From NCBI GenBank assembly GCA_008711295.1, contig VUYV01000754.1:33781-97780 (forward strand): 64,000 bases of DNA, read 5' to 3'. The notes below the pieces were generated by a model. That model was not told the origin of the DNA. It did not search any database and saw nothing but the letters and a program-made list of their open reading frames with translations. Positions 1 through 15,800 of this stretch are shown here, piece after piece; position 1 is the stretch's first letter; every line of letters starts with the position of its first letter. The DNA is from Anarhynchus alexandrinus (taxonomy: Eukaryota > Chordata > Aves > Charadriiformes > Charadriidae). The position numbers were made by a program, and so were the translations under genes.

Positions 1-1008
1 GGCAGTTAGCCCAGCTTAAACCTGTTGCAAAAGTGCATGCTAACCTGAGAGAAATCCTAGTGGAAGGCACAGCAGTCTCTGGGTGTCAGATGTGTTTATC
101 CAATTAACTGTATGTCTCTCTCATTTCATAAGGCATGAAATAGATAAAAAACAACCAGACCTATGAAGGTAAAACTTCGCCAACACACTGGAGAAACCAA
201 GTGGAAGATCGAGCATTTCTAACTCATCTTTCCAGATAAACTCCTTTTCTGCTCGGCAGCGGCTCTCCAAGCCTTTCATGTTCCAGCAATTACATTCTTG
301 CTACCTATATTTTTATCCTGCAAACTCCAGTTCAGTGACATTTCTTCTGAGTAACACCTACTCCACTGCTTGTCTCTGGTTTGATCTGTTGGATGAAGGA
401 TTGCTTGGTTTTATTCTGCTTGTGAAAGGACATCAGCAAGGGTACTGCTATACTAATTACAATATATGCAGCTTTCTGATGGTCTGAATTTTCCTGGGGG
501 AAAAGGCAGGCTATAAATTATAATTTTGCAGGGGACTACGAATGGCCCTTGGTACAGGGCAGCCACGAGGTGGCATGCTGGGCTTTCACTGCTGCGCCTC
601 GCTGCTCGGAGAGCAAGTTATTCAAGAAAAGCAGGCAGATCTTTAGTGGAGTTATGTATAACACCATTCCTATTAACATCCATCCATCCTGCAAGAACAA
701 GCTTTGATTTCCACATAAATGGCTGGTCAGATTTAAAGTTATTGTCATATGATTGAAATAGATCTCTTATGTCAGTCAGTCAAAACAGAATGGAGAATGT
801 GAGTCATGCTTTGCAAAAAAGCAGGAAGTTTGGTTTTGCTGGCACAGATTTTTAGTACAGAGAGAAAATTATATGGCTGTATTGCAGTGTTTGTCTTAGG
901 GATTTGTGAATAACATTGTCCATGCCTTAGAGAAATGTTTCCAAAAGAGAAAAGCAACAACAATTGTTATTCCTTATGCCTCAGTGGTAAGGAATCTAGA
1001 AGGAGTCT
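1..1008. other. Intergenic, no gene seen
   Basis: AT-rich sequence with only short chance open frames, no splice-bounded coding block and no recognisable repeat. Nothing here supports a gene; a distal exon of an off-window gene cannot be excluded. Confidence 0.5.
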
Positions 1009-1424
1009 AGAAGAAAAACATGGACTCTCTTGAAAAATATTAGAACCCCCCTAAAACAAAAGGCTGCAATGGGAAGACTGCTGATCTGGGACAGGGAGGT
1101 GGGAGGAAATACAAGAGAATGAGGTAATGCTCATGGGTGTGATAGGGACATTTGCACAAGGCTGTTATTGTTTTGCCTTAAGCATAATAAACCTTCATGA
1201 ACCAGCACAAAGGTAGAAGTGCAAGTCTGCTTGTGAAGTATGCTGATATTCTGAAACTTGCTGGGGTCTGTGGTTACTGCGTATCTGTCTCTAAGCCCCT
1301 TCAATAACTAGTAGGAAAATAGGCAAGTTACTGTAGAAGGCATGGCACAGAACTAGTTTTTCAGCACAGTCTATAAATACAATGGATTTTAAAATTTAAA
1401 TATATTAGTTACCCTTCAGCCTGA
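1009..1424. repeat. Tandem duplication, copy 1 (416 bp)
   Basis: This block is repeated almost perfectly at 1426-1839, separated by a single N at 1425. The differences I can see are one extra CT dinucleotide here (ctctctt versus ctctt near the start) and one substitution (gggacaggga here, gggacagaga in copy 2). Neither copy shows coding potential. Either a very recent segmental duplication or an assembly or haplotype artefact; the N at the exact junction favours the latter. Confidence 0.95.
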
Positions 1425-1425
1425 N

Positions 1426-1839
1426 AGAAGAAAAACATGGACTCTTGAAAAATATTAGAACCCCCCTAAAACAAAAGGCTGCAATGGGAAGACTGCTGAT
1501 CTGGGACAGAGAGGTGGGAGGAAATACAAGAGAATGAGGTAATGCTCATGGGTGTGATAGGGACATTTGCACAAGGCTGTTATTGTTTTGCCTTAAGCAT
1601 AATAAACCTTCATGAACCAGCACAAAGGTAGAAGTGCAAGTCTGCTTGTGAAGTATGCTGATATTCTGAAACTTGCTGGGGTCTGTGGTTACTGCGTATC
1701 TGTCTCTAAGCCCCTTCAATAACTAGTAGGAAAATAGGCAAGTTACTGTAGAAGGCATGGCACAGAACTAGTTTTTCAGCACAGTCTATAAATACAATGG
1801 ATTTTAAAATTTAAATATATTAGTTACCCTTCAGCCTGA
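1426..1839. repeat. Tandem duplication, copy 2 (414 bp)
   Basis: Second copy of the block at 1009-1424, in the same orientation and about 99% identical. It ends at the shared motif ttcagcctga, after which unique sequence resumes. Both copies contain AATAAA-like motifs (gcataataaacc), but no transcript end is implied. Confidence 0.95.
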
Positions 1840-2783
1840 CTTGTTCAGGACATCGCTATGCAAGAAAGATTAATTTAAATGGGAGCAGGTGCAGGGGAGG
1901 GCTAGTAATATGAACAGGGGAGCAGAGAGCCAAAAGTGTATGGGAAGAATAAAAGCCCGTGGCTTGGTTTGCCTAGCAAAACAGAAGGAATTTAATTACT
2001 CTTTATAAACATATGAACGGGTAGACGCTCAAGAGAGAAGAGTTATCTAAATAAAGAAAATATTAGCACAAGAACATATGGGTACAATAATAAAATGTCA
2101 TTTAAGTTACTAAAAATGACACGAGCCGTTTGGCATGCAGTGCAAGGTAAACTCTTCCGGACTTTGTTATAATGAAGTAAATAAAAAAAAACAAAAAATC
2201 TCTAGATTTTTTTCAGTGCTTGTCTGGGGAGCAGTGTTCATGAGCTGACTTTGCATACATCTGGTGCTTTAAAAGAGCTGTATTTCCAACTCATCAGAAA
2301 ATAAGAGTGCAGGCAGGAAGAAAAATTTAGGTAGAAGGACAATCTAGGACAATTACAAGCTCTTCAAAAAGAGTTCACTGAGCATTCAAAGAGCCACAAT
2401 TTCAAAATCAAGAGAGAAAATACCTTGACAATTCCTGGTTTATTAGTGGACTGGACAGAGTGATTAAAAATGAAAAATAAATAGCGAAAATAGGGAAAGC
2501 AGGAAATAAAAAAGTGTTGGTATAAATGACCATATATGTTATGAGAAGCAGATTAGTTATTGGAAGTGAAGCACATCAAAGGAAATCCATAGCTGGCAAG
2601 GCTAAATGGTACAAGCCCATTACCGCATGGACATGATTAAAATGTCAATAATGATGCAGAAGTGTTCATTGAACATTTATGATCTATGTTTGTAAAGAAG
2701 CAGGAAGATACGTGGGTGGATTACTTAACAGTGATGCGATAAATATCATTCTGTTAGTAACCAATGAGGCTCTTGTCTTCTAG
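1840..2783. other. Intergenic, no gene seen
   Basis: AT-rich sequence without a supported exon. The right half (after about 2450) may already be part of the decayed LINE described next, but I could not align it convincingly. Confidence 0.4.
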
Positions 2784-3760
2784 GGAGAACTGCGGCCCGG
2801 TAGCTCTGAAACAGCTGACTGCCAAGACCCCTTGTCTGATGACGTTCGTCTTTGGGAAACCTTGATATACTATGGAAATTCTGGAAAGCTAAAAAAGTAC
2901 CAGGTTGGTATCTGTCTTCAGAAAGGACAGTTGTATGATCTCTAGTAAATGTAGATTTGTTCTTAACTGTTCTTAAACAGTTCCTGCCTAAATACCATAA
3001 ACGCTGGTGTGTGATTCAGAGTGAAAGAATTAGTAACACCAGTCAGAAGTCTAATAGAAATCTCATTTCATGCTTCAAAAAGACAACAAAAAATTCAGTT
3101 TCATCTGGAAGGTGTAATAAACTTTTTAAAGGATTTTTACTTAGAATTGCACAATATTTTAATAAAGGGTAATAAAGCATCAGTTAAGCATATATTAAAC
3201 ACTGACCACAGAGATTTTTGGGTTTTTTCAAAACTGGTTATAAATCATTACTGAATAATCTAATGGGATCCCTCCAGGATCATGTATACTATACTATACT
3301 ACACATGTATGTAGTCGATATTTTCATTAGTCATTTGAAAGTAAATACAAAATCACTACTAATACAATTTGCAGATGACATCCGCATCAGCAGGGTGGTA
3401 CAAGCAGGATGACAAGGGCCTTTGTTCAAAACAGTCTGAATAAAGGGACTGCCTGATAAGACAGTCAAATGCAAAGCCACACATCTCAGGTATGCATATG
3501 TACGCACCCACAGGGACGGGCTGAGTGAGATATGGGGGTTAGAAGAAAAAAAGCATCATGCTGTGTGCTCGCACATGGCCTACAGTCAGCCTTTGCCCCT
3601 ATGCAAAGGGGAGGCACACTTAAGGATATAGTAGAGCCTGTTCTACCCCTGGATACAGATGACGACAGCACCCTCATCTCCGTATTCTGAAATGCAATGC
3701 TGAAAAAAGTGGAAAAGGGGAGAAATAGAAAACTGTAATTTAAGGGCTGGAGGAGATTCC
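2784..3760 (+). mobile_element. Ancient, degraded CR1-type LINE fragment
   Basis: Several landmarks of CR1 reverse transcriptase appear in order on the + strand but in shifting frames. Around 2870-2925 there is a pre-RT stretch resembling the CR1 'EVPGDW' region. Around 3310-3390 a stretch translates as DIFISHLK and then IQFADD, matching the 'NIF.SDL' and catalytic FADD box. Near 3460-3485 a 'CKATHL' stretch resembles the CR1 'CKVLHLG' motif. Stops and frameshifts are frequent, so the copy is old and dead. The boundaries are approximate. Confidence 0.6.
3270..3306. repeat. TATAC-type short tandem repeat
   Basis: A short run of tatac/ctatac units (actatactatactacac) lies inside the decayed LINE. 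Confidence 0.5.
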
Positions 3761-4329
3761 TTATGAGAATGAAAGAGTTTGTAACTAATTTGGTTTGTTA
3801 CAAAGAAGGTACGGGTGTGGTTTGATAAGTTACATACCTTCCTCTACAGGGATGAATACTGCCACCGAAAGACTCATGGTAGCGGCACTAATCACACCGT
3901 GATCCATTGCAGGCCATAGGCATTCTGTTGGTGTGGGCGACAGCCAGCCTTGGTGATGGGAATTGAAGCATCAACTTCTCCTGCTCCCCAGAGCAAAGGA
4001 GATAATGGAAGTGGGGGAAAATGGTCCCTGAAGGATGCAGAAGCGTTACCTGCTTCATAAAGGTAATCAAAATCTGTGAATACACGGAGGCTGCTGCGAT
4101 GCCTGGCCAACGCGCTGACGCAGCTGTTCTTGGGCCTATCGGTCACGCTGTGGCACACACGTACCTACCCAGCCAAGCTCGCCCGCCGGAGGCCAGGCCA
4201 GCCATTAACTGGGGAATGAGCTCCTGAGGGAAGCGGTTGATGCTGCCATGCCCTTTCCTGAAGGAGACAAGGCGCTCGGCTGGAGAAGGTACCTGAGGCA
4301 ATATAAACCACCGGCCTCAGGACAGGGAC
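3761..4329. other. Upstream flank of the CpG island
   Basis: GC content and CpG frequency rise steadily from about 4090. A TATA-like string (caatataaacc) occurs near 4300, but it is several hundred bases upstream of the likely start region and need not be used. No exon is supported. Confidence 0.4.
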
Positions 4330-4859
4330 GGCCGCTACGGGTACCTCAGCGGAGCTGGTGTGGGTATAGGCGGCCGTACGCCTGCCCTCGCCTCAGCCGC
4401 CCGTTCCCTCAGACCGCCGGGGGCAATATGGCTGCCCCGGGGCCGGGGGGGGGCGCCCTCCGCCGTTCCCGCCCGACGAGCCCATTCCGCTCCGGAGGGG
4501 CCCGTTACCCTCCCCCCCGCGTCCCGCGCGCCGGGTGGTGCGCGCCACTGGCCCCGCCCTGCCGGCGCGGAGGAACAGCCACGTCTCCAGCCCGGCGGAG
4601 GGCCGGCCGGGAAGGGGCGGGGCCACGCCACCCGGCGCGCCAGTCAGCAGCACGTGTGGCGCGCCGGCTCCGCCAATCCCTGAGCAGGTCGGTGAATCAT
4701 GCGCTTTCGATTGGTCGGGGCAGCGGTAGAGGGAGGGGAGAGAGCGGCGTGACTCCAATTGGCCGGGCGGCTCTGTTGACAAACACCGCTTCCTTCCCGC
4801 CCTCGCCGCCGGCCGCGCCAATCAAGAGGAAGCGGCGGGCGGAGCGGCGTGGCGCCGAC

Positions 4860-4878
4860 CCAATGGGCTGCCTCCCCG
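4860..4878 (+). promoter_or_regulatory. ER-stress-element-like site (ERSE, one mismatch)
   Basis: The sequence reads CCAAT, nine bases, then CCCCG. The known ERSE consensus bound by NF-Y plus ATF6 or XBP1 is CCAAT-N9-CCACG, so this site matches at nine of ten fixed positions with exact spacing. It is the CCAAT box closest to the EIF2AK3 start codon. One mismatch in the half that contacts ATF6 or XBP1 may weaken or abolish function; the match may also be chance in a GC-rich island. Confidence 0.35.
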
Positions 4879-5039
4879 ACGGGGAAGGGCGGGTGGCGGT
4901 GTCAGGGGCGGTTGCGCGCGGAGTGCCGGTACGTGGCGGGCTGGGCTGGGCGGGGCGGGGCGCGGCGCCGCGGGGAGGGCTGCGGCGCACGGCGGGCGCC
5001 CATTCTGTGGCGGCGGCGTTGGCGGCGGCGGCAGCGTTC

Positions 5040-5048
5040 ATGTCCTAA
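5040..5048 (+). promoter_or_regulatory. Minimal upstream ORF (ATG-TCC-TAA) in the 5' leader
   Basis: An ATG followed by one sense codon and a stop lies 43 bases (start to start) before the proposed EIF2AK3 initiation codon, in a different frame. Its context has T at -3 and T at +4, which is weak. It matters only if transcription begins upstream of 5040, which is likely given the promoter elements but not shown. Confidence 0.45.
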
Positions 5049-5082
5049 CGGCTGGTGGCGGCGGGCGAGGCGGGGCCCCTCC

Positions 5083-5152
5083 ATGCGGGGGCCGCGGTGC
5101 CGCAGCGCTCTGGCCGCCTTCACGTTGCTGTATCTGTTGGGGTTGGTGGCGG
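5083..5152 (+). CDS. EIF2AK3: EIF2AK3 exon 1 (partial; signal peptide)
   Basis: The first in-frame ATG begins MRGPRCRSALAAFTLLYLLG, a basic N-terminus followed by a hydrophobic core: a cleavable ER signal peptide as expected for PERK. The frame is open upstream but contains no earlier ATG. The initiation context is weak (T at -3, C at +4). The exon runs into the gap after 23 codons and one base, so its end, its donor and the low-complexity N-terminal part of the luminal region are not visible. The reading frame has to end one base short of a phase that lets 'a' at 11918 finish a codon. Confidence 0.8.
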
Positions 5153-5473
5153 NNNNNNNNNNNNNNNNNNNNNNNNNNNNNNNNNNNNNNNNNNNNNNNN
5201 NNNNNNNNNNNNNNNNNNNNNNNNNNNNNNNNNNNNNNNNNNNNNNNNNNNNNNNNNNNNNNNNNNNNNNNNNNNNNNNNNNNNNNNNNNNNNNNNNNNN
5301 NNNNNNNNNNNNNNNNNNNNNNNNNNNNNNNNNNNNNNNNNNNNNNNNNNNNNNNNNNNNNNNNNNNNNNNNNNNNNNNNNNNNNNNNNNNNNNNNNNNN
5401 NNNNNNNNNNNNNNNNNNNNNNNNNNNNNNNNNNNNNNNNNNNNNNNNNNNNNNNNNNNNNNNNNNNNNNNNN
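5153..5473. other. Assembly gap (321 N) inside EIF2AK3 exon 1
   Basis: A run of N hides the rest of exon 1 and its splice donor. The flanks are extremely G+C-rich, and the right flank (5515-5560) has several G runs close to a G-quadruplex pattern, a usual cause of dropout in bird assemblies. The true length may differ from 321. Confidence 0.98.
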
Positions 5474-12071
<6,598 letters not shown>

Positions 12072-12669
12072 TAAATCTTTAAAAACATAATTTTCTATAC
12101 TAAAATTAATGCAACTTCCTCTGTACTTGATAGATGTCAAATAATACAGCAAACTTAGTATGGATAAAGTTTGATAACAATTCTCAAACTTTTTTTTGGA
12201 GTGCTTACATCGTGTTGCCATTTCAAACTAGAATGTGTCAGCATTTTACTCTTGCAATTGACCTATGTGATAAGTATCAAACTAGATGATGTAACTGAGT
12301 TTGTTGCATTGTATGCAATTGCTGATTGAAAATGAGTTATTTGTAAGTTGAAGCAGATGAAAGGATCATCTGCTTTGTATTATTACAGTGTGTTTTAGCA
12401 AGTACTGGCTTCCCCCCCGCCCCCTGCTTAAGAAAAGCAAAAGTCCTTGTGACTTAATAAATGAACAAAGGGTTGTTGTTTATTTTTTTATATACTAGAT
12501 AAGAGGGCTGCCTATGAAATAGAATGTGTTAGCGGTTAAATAGAGTGCTGAAGGTCACCCTGAACTACTGAGTGATAAAGGGTTACATCACTTCTTGCTG
12601 ATGGAACTGTAAGAAGGAAATCTAAACAGTTAAATTGTTTGGTGCTATTTCCACCATCAGTTTAAATAA

Positions 12670-12865
12670 ACTAAGGCTAGAAATTAGAAGGAAGTTTTTT
12701 GCAAGTTTTTTCTCAACTGAAGAAGTAAGAACCATGAGTCATTCTCTCCTAGAATTAGGAGGAATAAATATACCAACTAAGAGGTCATTTGTGGTGATGA
12801 CAAAGTGCACGCACGGTCCTTCACTGTCATGGATGGTTGGATTTGATGACCAGTCCTATAGCATG
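12670..12865 (+). mobile_element. Decayed CR1 3' end
   Basis: The stretch translates as RLEIRRKFFAS, matching the C-terminal CR1 'R.D.RRKFFTMRVV' box, and continues to tggatttgatgacc, the usual CR1 3' untranslated motif. The terminal attctatgattct repeats are missing. Old copy with approximate ends. Confidence 0.6.
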
Positions 12866-15800
12866 CTTTTGCATGATGAGCATCAGAGAATGAGAGTTGA
12901 ATTTAGGGGTATTCAGACTGTATGAGCTTCTTGCTTGTGGTTCTTTGTTGTTGTCTAGTTTACATGACCTGTTTCAGCATAAAGAAATCTGTTGCTGTGG
13001 TAGTGGAAGTGTGAGAGTTAGTAATAAATATCTCGGATTGCAAAAGTAATTGAGTGGTAACTCATGTTCCTTTGTTTCCGAGAGAGAATTTTGTCTATGG
13101 ATGCAACTTTTTGAGTCTTGTTTAGACGTATATTTGTGTTTAAGAAAAAACACTGTGGGAAAGAACTTCCTTAAAAATACATTCTAGAGCAGAATTTAAA
13201 AAATACGAAGACTGTAAAAAGAACTGTAAACAGCTCTGTAAAGAGGAAGGTGCCAGTTGTAAGCTGTGATCCTTCCCAAATGTTTTCAAAATGAGATACT
13301 TAAAATATTGTTCTGTTATCTGTTGCTAACATAGTTTCTAATGACCACTGTGAAAATAAAACAACCAGTTATAAAACACATATTTGAAATATCTGCAAAT
13401 ATAAACTTCATTTTTCAGTACAAATTAAGACATGAGCCCAGGTTTTTAAAGATTTCAGGAATGCAAGCATTTAATAATATATAAATGTTTTTGCAAATCT
13501 AGTGTTTGTCACTCAACTGATCTGTCCAGAGTTTTGATCTTTTCCAATGTGGTGTGACTGTAGAAACTATAGGTTGATGCTTAGACACCAAATATTGTAG
13601 TTTGTCCAGGCAATATTTAATTCCCTTTTGTGTCTACAAGTTAATAAATTATGGGAATCATAAAAATACACTTATAAAGAGCGTTTGTTATGCTTATACG
13701 AAGTTTTCAGATGGGCTTTCAAATTATTGCTTTTATACAACTGTGGCCAAAGACACTGATGGATGTTGGCAGTTAAGATGCAAAGCCTACAAGAGAACTA
13801 ATTTTGGAAGTAAAACTTCATTCTGGCCTTTTAGAAACCGTTAAGTGTTATGAATATAGGCCTTTTTAGATTTACTGTCATGTAAACAAATGCTGTTAAG
13901 ATAAGACAGAATTTAACAAGAAACAAAAGTGATGGATACTTCAAATAAGCTATTTAAATAATTAAATGTTTAATCCACTGTCAGTATCAGCTGCAAGACT
14001 TCATGCAGTGAATCTAAATACTACTTGAGTGAGTTAAAGGCCTCATTAAAGTTGTTGGGACAATTCTGTTTTGAGTCAAAATACTAAATTCACTAAAGTC
14101 TTAGAATCTGTCATCTCCCCACTCTACAGTATTTCCTCTCTTATTTAGGCATGTGGCATGTTAACTTTTACTCTCTTAAACTAACTATTGAGGCTTTTTC
14201 TTCCTCTTCCAACATTTTTGAGGTAAAAAAGGTCTCTGTCCTTGCAGCCACAATATTATCTTCATCATAAACCAGGATCATTACGTAAGCTGCTAACCTG
14301 CATCTTCTTGCAAGAAATGGCAGATGAGAAATTCTTTTTGTGTTGTGCTTGCGGTGTTAAAGATTTGTGCTCTTTCAGAATGAGGAAAGTGTGTGCTGCT
14401 GTGTCTTAATTGTTTTGATGAGGTTTTTTTTTAAACTATCTTGGGTGAGAGTGCAGTGAGCTGTAGTTCCTGGTCCTGGTGTGAAAGCATCAATTTAATT
14501 TCCAAGTGGCTTTTAAGAAAAGACATTAGATATTCAAACTTAGTGTTTAATAGAACAGTAGTTACTTCTTTTGCCGAACTGTAAAATGTCAACTTGGCTG
14601 TCTGGAGCTCATGTGTTAATTAGGAAAGTGAGGTAGTAAAATTTCAAATGTTCCAGCAGCTCTGTCAAACACTTCAGATCTTGAAACTACTGCTTACGAC
14701 ACTGACAAGTGAGATGTTCATCATTTGTCATGTGAACAGATCAATTAGAAAGCAAAGGCTGCTGAACTACTAATTGTGTGTCTGGGTAGCTAAAACAGTA
14801 AAATTCATTCCTTGGCTCTAAGCTCCAACATAAACAATCACGGTCAGAGTGCCAATGCTGAAAAGGTATGGCTCTGCATTTCAGTCTTGTGTGTAAGAAT
14901 TTAAAAACTTTGTTTCCTTATCCACTGTGTTAAAATGAAGAGCCCTTCTCTATAAAAGCTGTGTGTTTACAACTCCAGGATTTCTTGTGAATTCACATAA
15001 AGACTCATTGTTGAAGTTCAGGGTAAAGTCATTGGAATCTCAACTTTTCTAAGAGGGAGCTTAATTTTAATGAAAACACTTTAATTTACTCTTTAAATTT
15101 TAGCTTTGTAATGAATACATCGTCCGTACTTAGACAGAATAGAACACTTTTGGGAGAATCAGGCTGTTAAAATAATGATGCTTGATCATAGTGAAAATAG
15201 AGAACTGCCTCTCAAACAGTGGAAATGGTTCATAGCACACATCATTATGAGACTGTTGTCATTTACTAATGAGGGTGATGCGTTCTCTTACCTGCATAGC
15301 TTTATGCTAAATTACTTATTGGGCTTATGTCTCTTTCTTTTGTGAGGATGTATTATATGAGAGAGAAAGGAAGCGTGAACTTGCCTGTATAATAAAATGA
15401 CTGGCCAGTAGTGGCTAGCATGACTGGTGGGACGGGAAGGCTGGAGAAGAGATGGAGACAGGAAAAAAAAAAAGCCTACTGTGGGCGGGATAAATGGTAG
15501 AGATACTCCTGTGAAAAAGCTGGTAGCCAATGTTTGATGTGAAAAGGGGAAAAGTGGGATACTTGATGGTGATGATGCGAGAGTAACGGCTTAAAAATAC
15601 ATTCACAACTGTGACACGATTTTTCTTCAGGAACTGCAGGGAGTTCAGCCTGACAGGGCAGCTCCAGTCATAGTAGTTCCAGTGCTCTGAACAGAGGCTG
15701 CACTGGGATGTACTGGATAAAAGTAACTGCGTTGGCTCATGATTTGGCTGTTACAGACTAATCCCAAAGTAAGCATCTTATTTCCTTATTTGAGAGATTG

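Larger units (their letters stand above)
4330..5152 (+). promoter_or_regulatory. EIF2AK3: EIF2AK3 CpG-island promoter and 5' UTR
   Basis: A dense CpG, G+C-rich block runs up to the assembly gap and probably through it. It has no close TATA box but five CCAAT boxes in about 190 bases: 4673-4677 (+), 4710-4714 (- orientation), 4755-4762 (overlapping CCAAT/ATTGG palindrome), 4818-4822 (+) and 4860-4864 (+). A CACGTG E-box is at 4651-4656. This is the architecture of a housekeeping, NF-Y-driven promoter. The transcription start cannot be fixed from sequence; I infer roughly 4880-5040. Long open frames on both strands here are a consequence of base composition, not genes. Confidence 0.8.

Noticed and set aside
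2784..2903. Candidate 40-codon coding exon of an upstream gene
   Set aside because: The splice-like borders and open frame are attractive, but neighbouring sequence shows CR1 reverse-transcriptase landmarks and no other exon of the same gene is visible.
4248..5048. Open frame of 266 codons in the CpG island
   Set aside because: The product is rich in Arg, Pro, Gly and Ala in several overlapping frames and on both strands, as expected from GC-rich promoter sequence. It overlaps the EIF2AK3 5' leader.
4849..5082. N-terminal extension of PERK upstream of 5083
   Set aside because: The frame is open, but there is no in-frame ATG before 5083 and the extension is Arg-rich. The first ATG gives a proper signal peptide.
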